Positions 28,272 through 39,880 of a DNA stretch of 64,000 nt are shown here, piece by piece. The position numbers and the translations under genes are program-made. The notes beneath the pieces are model-generated. The model worked only from the letters and a program-made list of their open reading frames with translations, was not told the origin of the DNA and ran no database searches. Origin of the DNA: Roseinatronobacter sp. S2 (lineage in GTDB: Bacteria; Pseudomonadota; Alphaproteobacteria; Rhodobacterales; Rhodobacteraceae); contig NZ_CP121116.1 in the NCBI RefSeq assembly GCF_029581395.1, forward strand, positions 1 to 64,000. Direction: 5' to 3'. Numbering within the stretch: position 1 is the stretch's first letter; each line of letters starts with the position of its first letter.

Positions 28272-29216
28272 TCAGTCCTGGAAAGCCCAGTCTGGTAACA
28301 TCGGCTCGATTTCCTCGCGCACGATACGGGTGGCAAACGCGATCGGATCGCCAAGTTTGGTGTGTAAAGGGACAATCATCGAATAGCTTAGTTCGACACG
28401 CGGCATGAAGCGGCGGATCACGATGGCATTGCTGCGGCACGCGCGGGCAGAGAACGGGTCCATCAATGCAAGACCGACCCCTTCGGAAACAAGGCTTCCT
28501 GCGGTTGCAGCAAACAGTATTTCGCCGACAATATTGGGCGATATCTGCTCGGCCGCAAAAACATCGTTGATCTGGGGGCGGATGCTGCCGCTTTGGCCAA
28601 GCACTATCAGCGGTTCATGTTCAAGTTGGGACACATGTATGGTGTCATTCGCCGCCAGCGGGTGCGACCGCGGGAGTACGCAAACGGCCTCGACCCGGCT
28701 TTCATGCACGACACGCACATCATCCGCGCTGGCGGGCAGGGTGCAAAATCCCAGATGATGCTGCCCCCGCGCAATCTGGTCTGCAATCGACATGGAACTG
28801 TCGGTATGGATGCTGAAACGCAACTCGGGGTAGGCGCGCCGCAAGGCCCCGACCACAACCGCCACATATTCCAATGACAGAAAAGGCGGCGCCGCAATCC
28901 GCATCAGCGTTTGTGGAAAGCGCTTGATCGTGCGCGCGGCCTGTTCGATCTGATGCAGACCCAGAAAGACGCGCTCCACCTCCTCCATAAGGCGCAAAGC
29001 GTTGTCAGTGGGTTTCAGCCGCGGACCGTTGCGTTCAAAAAGCTTCAGCCCCAGCCCCAGTTCCATATCGGCGATCAGCCTGCTTACGGCGGGTTGGGAA
29101 ATAGACAGCATTTGTGCCGCCGACGTCATCCCGTGTGTTCGCATGACGGCGCGAAATGCCTCTACCTGGCGCAAGGTGACGCGCGGCAAGGGAGTATCTT
29201 TCGGAAGGTCTATCAT
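28272..29216 (-). CDS. LysR-family transcriptional regulator
   Basis: A 314-residue LysR-type regulator. The N-terminal winged helix-turn-helix reads LPRVTLRQVEAFRAVMRTHGMTSAAQML and SISQPAVSRLIADMELGLGLKLFERNG. A periplasmic-binding-like effector domain follows from about residue 95. It is divergent from the TRAP transporter operon, with 118 bp between, and probably controls it in response to the transported compound. The shared region has CATTATAG at 29227 and 29255, which could be part of the binding site. Confidence 0.9.
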   Translation of the reverse strand: MIDLPKDTPLPRVTLRQVEAFRAVMRTHGMTSAAQMLSISQPAVSRLIADMELGLGLKLFERNGPRLKPTDNALRLMEEVERVFLGLHQIEQAARTIKRFPQTLMRIAAPPFLSLEYVAVVVGALRRAYPELRFSIHTDSSMSIADQIARGQHHLGFCTLPASADDVRVVHESRVEAVCVLPRSHPLAANDTIHVSQLEHEPLIVLGQSGSIRPQINDVFAAEQISPNIVGEILFAATAGSLVSEGVGLALMDPFSARACRSNAIVIRRFMPRVELSYSMIVPLHTKLGDPIAFATRIVREEIEPMLPDWAFQD

Positions 29217-29334
29217 AACTCTAGCGCATTATAGGATACTTTATTGATATTTGACATTATAGTTAGGTTGTCTGATCCTTTGTCAATGAAGAAGGCGCAC
29301 ACCAAGCGTCACAATCAACAGGGAAAGGTTCAAA

Positions 29335-30321
29335 ATGAAAAATATTGCTCAGCTTTCAACTGTCTGCGTTCTTCTTGCCGGCATCGCGCTGCCGACAACG
29401 GCCCAGACGTTGCGCCTGTCAACACAGGCCAATGCACCACACCCGTGGCTTGATGCCGCCGAAGCGCTGCGCGAGGATATGCTGGAGGCGACGGACGGGC
29501 GTGTGGATATCCGCATCTTCAGCGGCGGTTCGCTTGGAAATGACGCAACCGCACTGGACGAAATGCGCTTGGGGACAATCGACATCCTGATCGGCGGCAC
29601 GCAGGAAGCCACGCCCTTCTTTCCCGAATTTCAGCTTTTCTCGCTCAGCTATCTTTTTGCCAATGATGAGGCACTTCGCGCGACGGTTGCCACAGACAGC
29701 GCTGTTTCAGACTATTTTCGCGATGTGTATGCGAATAACGGAAGTGGGCTGAAACTGCTTGCGCTGACAGGGGGCGGCGTCCGAAATCTTAGCAACCGCA
29801 GACATAGCGTGACTGAGATCGAAGATATTTCCGCCCTGCGGATGCGTGTGCCGGGGTCGCGTATGGACGCCTTGATGTGGGAAACATCGGGTGCGCTGCC
29901 GTCCTCGCTGCCGTTCACAGAGCTATACACAGGCATGCAGACAGGCGTTGTCGATGCATTCGAGAGTACGATCAGCGCCTATGTCGCAAACAAGCTGTAT
30001 GAGGTTGCGCCCTATCACGCCCGGACTGAACATCAATTCATGGTCAGCCATATCACCATGAGTCAGGCCAGCTTTGACAGGCTTAGCCCCGAGGATCAGG
30101 ACGCGTTGATGGACGCCGCCGCGCGCGCCTCTCAGGTGGCTATTGATGCGGGCATCCAATATGACCAATCGCTGCTGCAACCGCTGATCGAAAGCGGGCA
30201 GGTGACCGTGACCGAGGTTGACAAGGCACCCTTTATTGAAATCGTCGCGCCACTGCATGATCAGGTCGCCGCCGAACTTGATGTCGCGGATCTGCTGGAA
30301 TTGATCCGCAGCGTCGAGTGA
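29335..30321 (+). CDS. TRAP transporter substrate-binding protein, DctP family
   Basis: A 328-residue periplasmic binding protein. The signal peptide is MKNIAQLSTVCVLLAGIALP with cleavage after TAQ. The mature part shows LRLSTQANAPHPW, RVDIRIFSGGSLGND, LRMRVPGSRMDALMWETSGALPSSLPFTELYTGMQTG (arginine that binds the carboxylate) and VDAFESTISAY. GGGAAAGG precedes the ATG. It delivers an organic acid to the DctQM membrane subunits. The adjacent opine-dehydrogenase-like gene hints at an amino-acid-derived carboxylate. Confidence 0.9.
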   Translation: MKNIAQLSTVCVLLAGIALPTTAQTLRLSTQANAPHPWLDAAEALREDMLEATDGRVDIRIFSGGSLGNDATALDEMRLGTIDILIGGTQEATPFFPEFQLFSLSYLFANDEALRATVATDSAVSDYFRDVYANNGSGLKLLALTGGGVRNLSNRRHSVTEIEDISALRMRVPGSRMDALMWETSGALPSSLPFTELYTGMQTGVVDAFESTISAYVANKLYEVAPYHARTEHQFMVSHITMSQASFDRLSPEDQDALMDAAARASQVAIDAGIQYDQSLLQPLIESGQVTVTEVDKAPFIEIVAPLHDQVAAELDVADLLELIRSVE

Positions 30322-30362
30322 CCACCCGAACCAGGTCTGTATCAGAGAAGGTCGGTGCGCGC

Positions 30363-30863
30363 ATGATAAGCAAGCTCAACAACATCATAGAGGCTATACT
30401 GAAGATCACAGGCGGTGTTCTGTTTGCAGCCTTTATCTTGGTGATCCTGTTTCAGGTATTTGTTCGGAATTTCATTTCGATGTCCTTTGTCTGGACAGAT
30501 GAAATCGCGATGTTTTGTTTCATCTGGAGTGTCTTTCTTGGCGCCGCCATAGGATACCGCCACGGATTGCATTACGTTGTCGAAGTTGTTCCCGAACACT
30601 ATGTGCGCATCAACCTTTTCCTGCGCCTGCTGGCTATTGTCCTTGGGTTTCCCTTGATCTGGGTGATGGCCGTCAATGGTCTTGAATATGCCCAGCTTGG
30701 CTGGCGGCGTTATTCATTTTCGCTTGGGTTTCCGCTGTTTTACCAGAACATCGTCGTCGCAATCAGCGGCGCGGCAATGATGCTGTTTACAATAGAGATT
30801 GCCTTTCAGGGTTTGCGGGAAGTCCGGGGAATATCCTCCATCGGGGGCAAGGAGCCGGAATGA
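30363..30863 (+). CDS. TRAP transporter small permease, DctQ family
   Basis: A 166-residue protein with four membrane segments, such as GGVLFAAFILVILFQVFVRNF, EIAMFCFIWSVFLGAAIGYRHG and LFLRLLAIVLGFPLIWVMAV. It contains WTDEIA and the GYRHG loop typical of DctQ. ATG 30363 gives the normal N-terminus; a GTG at 30318 overlapping the dctP stop would add 15 residues. It overlaps the DctM start by four bases. It is the small subunit needed for DctM function. Confidence 0.87.
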   Translation: MISKLNNIIEAILKITGGVLFAAFILVILFQVFVRNFISMSFVWTDEIAMFCFIWSVFLGAAIGYRHGLHYVVEVVPEHYVRINLFLRLLAIVLGFPLIWVMAVNGLEYAQLGWRRYSFSLGFPLFYQNIVVAISGAAMMLFTIEIAFQGLREVRGISSIGGKEPE

Positions 30864-32160
30864 ATTCCATCGTCATATTATTGGGAAGTTTCATCGCACT
30901 GATCACCCTGCGTGTTCCAATTGCCTTCGCAATAGGTGTGTCGTCATTGCTGACGGTGCTGACACTTGGTCTGCCGCCGACATCGGTGGTCAATCAGATG
31001 GTGTGAACATCAACTCTTTCGCGCTGCTGGCAGTTCCTTTTTTCCTGCTGCTTGGACGGTTGATGAACGACAGCGGCATCACCGAGCGGCTGATGATGTT
31101 CGCGCAATCCATGGTCGGACACATTAAGGGCGGCCTTGGTCACATCAATGTTCTGGTAAGTATGATGTTCGCCTCGATGTCAGGTTCGGCTGCGGCAGAC
31201 ACTGCCAGTGTCGGGGCGATCATGATTCCGACCATGAAGAAGGCAGGTTATCCGGCCCCTTTTGCGGTGGCGCTGACCGCGACATCCTCGACCTTGGGGG
31301 TGATTATTCCGCCATCGATCCTTTTCGTAATATACGGTGCGTTCGGGAACATCTCGATTGCGGCGCTGTTTCTTGCGGGGATCGTGCCCGGTGTGCTCGT
31401 TGGGCTTGTGCAGATGGGTTACACATATCATGTTGCCAGCCGCTATGGCGTCGTGAACCCCGAACGCGTTGACTTTCGTGGTCGGCTGCGTTCCGGGCGG
31501 ATGGCGGCACCAGTGCTTCTTATCCCCATCGTCATCCTGGGCGGTATCACCAGCGGCTTTTTCACAGCGACCGAAGCGGCTTCTGTTGCTGCATTGATCG
31601 GGTTTGTGCTGGCAGTGGTCGTCTATCGGACCATCAGGCCGGGGCAACTGTTCGAGCTGATCTCTTCTACGGTCGTGGCCTATTCTTTGCCGATGTTCGC
31701 GGTGGCAGCCGCCGGGATCATGGGTTGGCTGATAGCCTATATGGGCATCGCGCAGGATGTTGCGGACTTCATCCTGGGTGTGTCGGATCACCCGATTGCG
31801 GTGATGCTTATGATAATGGTCTTCTGCCTGCTGGTGGGAACTGTCCTCAGCCCTATGACCGCAGTGATCATCTTCTTGCCGATCATCAAGGAACTGACAA
31901 GTGCCGCGCAGATATCCGATATTCACATGGCACTTGTTGTCTGCCTTTCGCTTGCCGTCGGGCTGACAACGCCACCTTATGGCATTTGCCTGCTGATCGC
32001 GGCGCAAATCGGCAATGTTTCGACGCCCCGTGCGTTCATGGCGGTCCTGCCCATCGTTGGGCTGACACTGCTTGTGATCATCGGGGTCATTCTATTGCCG
32101 GATGTTTTCCTTTTTCTACCACGCACGTTCTTTCCGCAATCCTTCGGAATCGCTGGCTGA
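30860..32160 (+). pseudogene. TRAP transporter large permease, DctM family, with apparent single-base frameshift
   Basis: Translation from ATG 30860 gives a normal DctM N-terminus (MNSIVILLGSFIALITLRVP ... PPTSVVNQMV) but meets TGA at 31004. The rest of DctM continues at once in another frame (NINSFALLAVPFFLLLGRLMND ... to 32160), with FASMSGSAAADTASVGAIMIP and ATSSTLGVIIPPS as family landmarks. Adding one base near 31000-31004 would restore an alignment of normal length. This is either a real inactivating deletion or a sequencing error. If real, the TRAP system has no functional large subunit here. Confidence 0.8.
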
Positions 32161-32188
32161 ACGTCGCCCAAACAACCAGAGACAGAAT

Positions 32189-33250
32189 ATGAAAGTTGCA
32201 ATTCTTGGTGGTGGTGCCATTGGCATCACCTATGCTGCCATGCTGACCCGGTCCGGCCATGATGTCGTTCTGTGGTCTGAAACGGCGGGTCCGTTGAATG
32301 ATACAATATATGTCGAGGGTGCGTTCAGCTTCTCGGGCCATATCCATCAGGACTCTGATCTGCGCAAGGCGGTTCAGAACGCAGATGTGCTTATTTGTGC
32401 GCGCGGTGCCAGAGGCACGCAAGACCTGATCGACCAGCTTGTGCCGTTAACCACGTCTGGCCAGACACTTATCTTCAGTGCGGAACTTAGCCTGTGTTCT
32501 GCCTATGCGGACCAGTTGCTGAAAAGCGCGGGCAAACAGGTCCCGATCATGTCGTGGTCTACCACTGTTGTCACTGCGCGCCGGATTGCTGCCGACCGCA
32601 TCAGCTGTGGCACCGTTCGGGACCGGGTTGACTACGCAGTAACCGCTGCGCGTGTCCCAGACGACAGCCAGACGGTGCTGGGGGGCTTGTTCAACACAGA
32701 GTTCCGCGAATTGCCCAGTGCCCTGGCTGTTGCCCTGAGCAACCTTAACCCGCCCATACATCTTGCCAATGCGCTGGCCAATCTGACGCGAATAGAAAAG
32801 GCCGAGAATTGGGAGAATTATGCCGGTATCACACCATCAGTCGGGCGTGTGATCGAAGCGCTTGATCTGGAACGGCTGGCATTGGCGGCGCATTTCGGAT
32901 TGAAGGTGCGCACAGTTTTCGAACACTATCTTTCAACGTTTCCGGGCATCACAGCCGGCCCTGTGACCGCAATGGCATCACAAGTCAGCAGCAAGGGTCC
33001 GTCTGTGCCCGGGCCACGGTCACTTGATACGCGCTATTTGACCGAGGACATTCCTTTTGGGTTGGTTCCACTTGTACATATTGCCGGTCTTGTCGGTGTG
33101 GACATGCCACTTCACAAGGCAGGGATCAGACTAGCATCTGTTTATGCCGGACAAGATTTCGGGGCCGAGAACCGGATGCTCGGGGCTGTATCCGAGCATT
33201 TGAAAACACACAAAAGCCCCTGTCAGACTATACCTTCCGGCCCTGCATAA
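32189..33250 (+). CDS. Opine/octopine dehydrogenase-family protein
   Basis: A 353-residue NAD(P)-dependent dehydrogenase. The Rossmann loop is MKVAILGGGAIGITYAAML at the N-terminus, and the C-terminal all-helical domain contains NLNPPIHLANALANLTRIE, which matches the octopine/nopaline dehydrogenase family's conserved NPxxHP-like block. GITPSVGRVIEALDLERLALAAHFG follows. ATG 32189 gives the standard start; an open frame extends upstream without merit. It follows the TRAP genes by 28 bp on the same strand, so the transporter may import an opine-like imino acid that this enzyme oxidises. Ketopantoate reductase-like function is an alternative. Confidence 0.75.
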   Translation: MKVAILGGGAIGITYAAMLTRSGHDVVLWSETAGPLNDTIYVEGAFSFSGHIHQDSDLRKAVQNADVLICARGARGTQDLIDQLVPLTTSGQTLIFSAELSLCSAYADQLLKSAGKQVPIMSWSTTVVTARRIAADRISCGTVRDRVDYAVTAARVPDDSQTVLGGLFNTEFRELPSALAVALSNLNPPIHLANALANLTRIEKAENWENYAGITPSVGRVIEALDLERLALAAHFGLKVRTVFEHYLSTFPGITAGPVTAMASQVSSKGPSVPGPRSLDTRYLTEDIPFGLVPLVHIAGLVGVDMPLHKAGIRLASVYAGQDFGAENRMLGAVSEHLKTHKSPCQTIPSGPA

Positions 33251-35509
<2,259 letters not shown>

Positions 35510-35880
35510 AGGATAGAGCCAACCCGCGGTTGAATGCTCTTTCAACGCTATGTAGGGCCGCAGATTTCGCGGCCTTACAATATCACTTCGGTTGTGCGAA
35601 CGGCGGTATGGTCAGATCATCTCTCCGCCGTGGCTGGCAGATTCCACAATTTCCGCTTGCGTGAAGGCCAGCAGTATCTTAGTGAAACTATCAGGAATTA
35701 AGCATGTCGCCCTTCATGCGCCATCCAGCCCCTGTGCCAGACCCGCGCCTGACCAATCAGACCCGTGAAAGAAGCAGGAGCCATTTATTGTGGCAAGGTC
35801 TTATTCTTTTTCTTTTTCGTGCCCCGACGTCGTGCAGGGCGGGTTGCGGTCAGTAAACGTGCCACGAAAGGCGCGCAGCG
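35510..35880. other. Intergenic region between thiC and the AraC regulator
   Basis: It holds a second hairpin GGCCGC-agatttc-GCGGCC (35556-35574) and no convincing gene. A 50-codon frame at 35704-35856 has a hydrophobic stretch but no ribosome site or known motif. The promoter of the regulator should lie in the last 100 bases; no clear Fur-type box was seen. Confidence 0.4.
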
Positions 35881-36843
35881 GTGCAACTGATGGCAGGTGA
35901 TGAATTCCGACCGCGAATGACCACCCAGACCAAGGCATTGCAGACGCTTGATCCGTTGGCTTACCGTCGATTTGGTGGTGCGATTGCTGATTTGTGGAAA
36001 GTGCGGGGCGCGGCTGGCGGTGGCGGCTTTTATATTGCGCCCGATCCCAGACTGGTGGTGTTTCTGGATGACGACGTGCCGCCATTTCTGATGCGCACCT
36101 CACCTGCAATGCCGTGCCGGTCCCAGCTTCGTGCTTTTTTCATTCCGGCCAATACCCCATTATGGAGTCATCTGGACGTGGCGTGCGATTTCCGCCATCT
36201 TGATATTCACCTTCAGTCGGCAAATCTGGCTGCGCGGATCAGGCACGGTGGGTTGCGCGCGGATACCAGCACGCCCCGGTTTTTTGACGACAACCAAAAC
36301 CTGCTGACCCTTGCCCGGCTTGCAGCGCGCGAAATATCGCAGGGCAAGCAGAATGATATGATGCTTGACGGATTGCTGACCGCGATTCTGGCTGATGTTT
36401 TTGAACCAGACAGGGAAAATGGCACCAGCCCTGATGATCGGCACGATTTACCCCCAAAGGGGCTGAATGCCCGTCAGGTTGCGGCGCTGGAAGATCTGGT
36501 GCTGTCGGATCTGTCAAATCCGCCCGGTGTCCGCGCCATGGCGTCCCGGCTTGGGTTGTCCGAGGGCCGCTTTGCGCACGCCTTTCGCGAAGCGCTTTCG
36601 ATGAGTCCGTCGAAATGGGTGACCCTTAAACGCCTGCGCATGGCCGAGCAGATGATGCTGGAGCAACGGTTGTCGCTGGCGGACATCGCTTATGCCACGG
36701 GGTTTGCGGATCAGGCCCATATGTCGCGCGTGTTCAGTTCACAAAACGGGATGCCGCCATCGCGCTGGCGAAAGCTGCATGCCGCGCGGGAATCTACAAG
36801 TTGCAGCAGGTTCCTTCAAGACTTGCACGAAAGACCAAGTTAA
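35881..36843 (+). CDS. AraC-family transcriptional regulator of the siderophore locus
   Basis: A 320-residue regulator with the AraC DNA-binding domain in the last 110 residues: GVRAMASRLGLSEGRFAHAFREALSMSPSKWVTLKRLRMAEQMML followed by SLADIAYATGFADQAHMSRVFSSQNGMPPSRWR, the two helix-turn-helix units. The N-terminal sensor domain is not assignable. GTG 35881 has AAAGG nine bases upstream; ATG 35890 is possible. It lies 35 bp before the TonB-dependent receptor, as PchR/FepR-type regulators do, and likely activates receptor expression when its siderophore is present. Confidence 0.88.
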   Translation: MQLMAGDEFRPRMTTQTKALQTLDPLAYRRFGGAIADLWKVRGAAGGGGFYIAPDPRLVVFLDDDVPPFLMRTSPAMPCRSQLRAFFIPANTPLWSHLDVACDFRHLDIHLQSANLAARIRHGGLRADTSTPRFFDDNQNLLTLARLAAREISQGKQNDMMLDGLLTAILADVFEPDRENGTSPDDRHDLPPKGLNARQVAALEDLVLSDLSNPPGVRAMASRLGLSEGRFAHAFREALSMSPSKWVTLKRLRMAEQMMLEQRLSLADIAYATGFADQAHMSRVFSSQNGMPPSRWRKLHAARESTSCSRFLQDLHERPS

Positions 36844-36878
36844 ACGCTCGACAATTGTGCAGTATCAGAGGTCCCTTA

Positions 36879-38999
36879 ATGAAAACCTATCCTTTGCTCC
36901 TTGCGGGCGGCAGTTTGATGGCGGTTATGTCCACTGGCGCGCTAGCACAGGACACGCCCCGCGACACGTTTCTGGGCACCCTGACCTTGTCGGGCGGTGA
37001 AAACCCCACCGCGCCGCTGGACAGCAGCGTCGCGCAAAATGCTGCCAGCACCAAGACATCGCGCCCGATCACCGAGGTTCAGGCATCGGTATCGGTCATT
37101 CCCCGTGCCCAGATCGAGGCAACCGGCGCGCGCAATCTTGCGCAGGCCCTGACCTATTCCGCCGGTGTCGTGGCCGAGAATTATGGCGGCGATCCGCGGT
37201 TTGACAGCCTGTTCCTGCGCGGCTTCAATCTGGAAAACGACAAGTTCCTGGACGGCTTGCGCCTGATGCGGTCGACGCAATTCCCCACAAGCGCCCCGGC
37301 ATTTGACCTGTATGGCATCGAGCGGGTTGAAGTGCTGCGCGGACCCGCTTCCTTGCTATACGGCGCGGGAACGCCGGCGGGCATTGTGAACATGATCCAG
37401 AAACGCGCGCAGGCTTCCGGGGATTTTACGGAAACCGGCATATCAGCGGACAGCAACGGGTCGCTGGCGCTGTATGGTGATGCCAATCGGGTGGTGAATG
37501 GCCGGCTGGCCTGGCGGGTAACGGCCCGTTTGTCGAATGACCGCACGGATGTTCGCCAGATCGACAACAAGCGCGGCTATCTGGGCCTGTCGGCCAGCTA
37601 TCGACTGGGTGATGCCACCGAGATAGAGGTTATGGCGAGCTATCACGCCGATGAACCCATGTCGCCGACGGGTGTGCCGCCATCACTGGTCGGGGTTGTG
37701 AATGCGCGCGACCTGCGCGCGTTCAATTTCGCCGATGATGCGTTCAACACAAGTGACCGCAAGATGACCACGCTGGGTTTCGGGATCACGCATGAATTCG
37801 ACACCGGCTGGAAACTGAACGGGACGTTCAGGTATACAAATTTTGCATGGGATTACCGCAACATTTACCTTTCGGGGGGCGCTACGGGAACTGTCGTCAA
37901 TCGCGGTGCTATTGACCAGCGCGAACGCTTCACAGCGGCTGCCGCCGATATCCGCCTGTCGGGACAGGTGGACACAGGGGCCATCCGGCATGAACTGACC
38001 TTCGGCGTTGATGCACAGCGCCTGTCCGAGGATGCAAGCTCTGCCTTCTCCAATGTCAATGCGATTGATTTCGCCGCCCCGGTCTATGGCAATGCCGTTG
38101 CAGATGCGCCTTGGTACACCGCTGAAAAGCGCGTTCGTGCAACCCAGATCGGGCTGTATGCGCTGGACGAAATGAGCATGGGAAACTGGCGTGCAACACT
38201 GGGGTTGCGTCATGAATGGACACGCCAGAAAGGTGAGAATGTCACCAATTTCAGCAACACGGATTTTGCCCGTTCCGACCAGCAACTGACGGGGCATGCG
38301 GGGTTGGGGTATGTCTGGGACAGCGGTGTTTCGGCCTATCTGTCTTATGCAACATCCTATCTGCCGCAACCGGGCTTTGATATTGACGGCAGCACCCTGA
38401 AACCCACACAGGGCAAGCAATGGGAACTTGGTGTCAAATATGCCCCCACCGCATTTGAGGGCCTTTTCACCGCCGCAGCCTATGACCTGCGTGAAACCGA
38501 CAGAAATACGACCGTCACCGAAACCATCGGCGGCAATCCGGTCACAGGGCTGCGCCAGATCGGGCAGGCGCGCATTCGCGGGCTGGAGTTGGAAGCCGTT
38601 GCCGAATTTGGCGAAGGCTGGCAGGTCAAATCCGCGTATACCTATACGACCACACGGATCACGGGCGACAATAACGGCAATGAACTGGCCAACACGCCCC
38701 GCCACGCCGCCAGCCTGTGGGTGTCGCATGACTTCCGCAAGGGCGCGCTTGAAGGGCTGACCCTTGGCGCGGGTCTGCGTCATATCGGGGGGCGTTGGGC
38801 CAGTGATGCCAATGCCGAACGGCTGGATGCCGTGACCTTGCTTGATCTGGGCGCAAGCTACGAATTTGCGTCTGGAATGACGGGTCGGCTAAGCATTTCC
38901 AATGTGGCGGACAGGGCCTATATTTCGGCCATAGGGCACAGTTCCAGCTATTTCGGCAACGGGCGCACCTTGCAGGCCAGCCTTTCGCATAAATGGTGA
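36879..38999 (+). CDS. TonB-dependent ferric-siderophore receptor
   Basis: A 706-residue outer-membrane receptor. The signal peptide (MKTYPLLLAGGSLMAVMSTG, cleavage after ALAQ) is followed by a TonB-box/plug domain: VQASVSVIPRAQIEATGARNLAQAL, FLRGFNLENDKFLDGLR, GIERVEVLRGPASLLYGAGTPAGIVNMIQKRA. A 22-strand barrel follows, with YELG-type turns and the terminal SLSHKW whose last aromatic residue is the usual barrel-assembly signal. The plug is of the FhuA/FoxA hydroxamate-siderophore class. ATG 36879 has AGAGG upstream. Its stop overlaps the next gene. Confidence 0.93.
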   Translation: MKTYPLLLAGGSLMAVMSTGALAQDTPRDTFLGTLTLSGGENPTAPLDSSVAQNAASTKTSRPITEVQASVSVIPRAQIEATGARNLAQALTYSAGVVAENYGGDPRFDSLFLRGFNLENDKFLDGLRLMRSTQFPTSAPAFDLYGIERVEVLRGPASLLYGAGTPAGIVNMIQKRAQASGDFTETGISADSNGSLALYGDANRVVNGRLAWRVTARLSNDRTDVRQIDNKRGYLGLSASYRLGDATEIEVMASYHADEPMSPTGVPPSLVGVVNARDLRAFNFADDAFNTSDRKMTTLGFGITHEFDTGWKLNGTFRYTNFAWDYRNIYLSGGATGTVVNRGAIDQRERFTAAAADIRLSGQVDTGAIRHELTFGVDAQRLSEDASSAFSNVNAIDFAAPVYGNAVADAPWYTAEKRVRATQIGLYALDEMSMGNWRATLGLRHEWTRQKGENVTNFSNTDFARSDQQLTGHAGLGYVWDSGVSAYLSYATSYLPQPGFDIDGSTLKPTQGKQWELGVKYAPTAFEGLFTAAAYDLRETDRNTTVTETIGGNPVTGLRQIGQARIRGLELEAVAEFGEGWQVKSAYTYTTTRITGDNNGNELANTPRHAASLWVSHDFRKGALEGLTLGAGLRHIGGRWASDANAERLDAVTLLDLGASYEFASGMTGRLSISNVADRAYISAIGHSSSYFGNGRTLQASLSHKW

Positions 39000-39880
39000 C
39001 GGCGCGTTCCCTGTCGCGCAGGCGCATGCTGTCGTTGATTGGCCTGGGGCTTTTGGGTGCTGGGCCCGGCCGCACCGCGCAGGCGGGGCAGGGAATGCGC
39101 ATTGCCGCGATTGATTGGGCGATGGCGGAAACAGCCATCGCCCTTGGTGCTCCGGTTACAGCGCTGGCAGAACTGCGCGCGTTCCGCCGTGCGGCCCCGC
39201 AACTGGACACAACCAGCGCAACCGATCTGGGCTTGCGCGGCGCGCCCAATCTGGAAGCGCTCAGCCTGATCGGGGCCGATCTGATCCTGTCGTCAAATTA
39301 CTACGCCTTCGTTGAACCGCAACTGGCGCGGATTGCGCCAGTGTTCAGCCGGGCCATCTATGTGCCGGGACACGAACCATTCCCGCGCGTCATGACCCTT
39401 CTGGACGGGCTGGGCGCGCGTCTGGGTGTTCCTGATCATGCCGCTCACACACGCGCAGGGTACGAGGCCAGCTTTGCCCGGCTTGCCGCGCAGGCACGTC
39501 CGTTTGCCCGCCGCGACCTGCTGCTGATCCAGATCGGGGATGCGCGCCATATGCGCGTCTTTGGTCACGACAGCCTGTTTGGGGGGGCGGTCACCGCACT
39601 TGGCTTGCGCAATGCGTGGGGGGATGGCACGCGGTTTGCCTTCGCCGCGCCGGTTCCGATCACGCATCTGGCGCGGTTTGCGCAAACTGCGCTGGTCATT
39701 GTCGGCGATGTCCCGCATCAGGCCCGCCGCGCCCTGAGCCGTGGCGCGTTATGGAACAGCCTGCCGCAGGTGCGGGCAGGGCGCGTGCATCATCTGCCTG
39801 AATTCAGCGCTTTCGGGGCGATCCCTTCGGCGCTGGCATTTGCCACGGCCCTTGTTGCCGCATTGGAGCAGCAGGCATGA
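38993..39880 (+). CDS. Siderophore ABC transporter substrate-binding protein (FhuD-like)
   Basis: A 295-residue periplasmic binding protein of the helical-backbone TroA/FhuD class. The N-terminus SLSRRRMLSLIGLGLLGAG has twin arginines and a hydrophobic core, suggesting Tat export. The two lobes begin at MRIAAIDWAMAETAIALGAPV and DLLLIQIGDARHMRVFG. NLEALSLIGADLILSSNYY is the typical ligand-lobe block. The ATG overlaps the receptor stop, so receptor and periplasmic carrier are made together. Probable ligand is a hydroxamate-type ferric siderophore. Confidence 0.85.
   Translation: MVTARSLSRRRMLSLIGLGLLGAGPGRTAQAGQGMRIAAIDWAMAETAIALGAPVTALAELRAFRRAAPQLDTTSATDLGLRGAPNLEALSLIGADLILSSNYYAFVEPQLARIAPVFSRAIYVPGHEPFPRVMTLLDGLGARLGVPDHAAHTRAGYEASFARLAAQARPFARRDLLLIQIGDARHMRVFGHDSLFGGAVTALGLRNAWGDGTRFAFAAPVPITHLARFAQTALVIVGDVPHQARRALSRGALWNSLPQVRAGRVHHLPEFSAFGAIPSALAFATALVAALEQQA

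Noticed and set aside
35704-35856. 50-codon open frame between thiC and the AraC gene
   Set aside because: No convincing ribosome site and no family match; a hydrophobic stretch alone is not enough.
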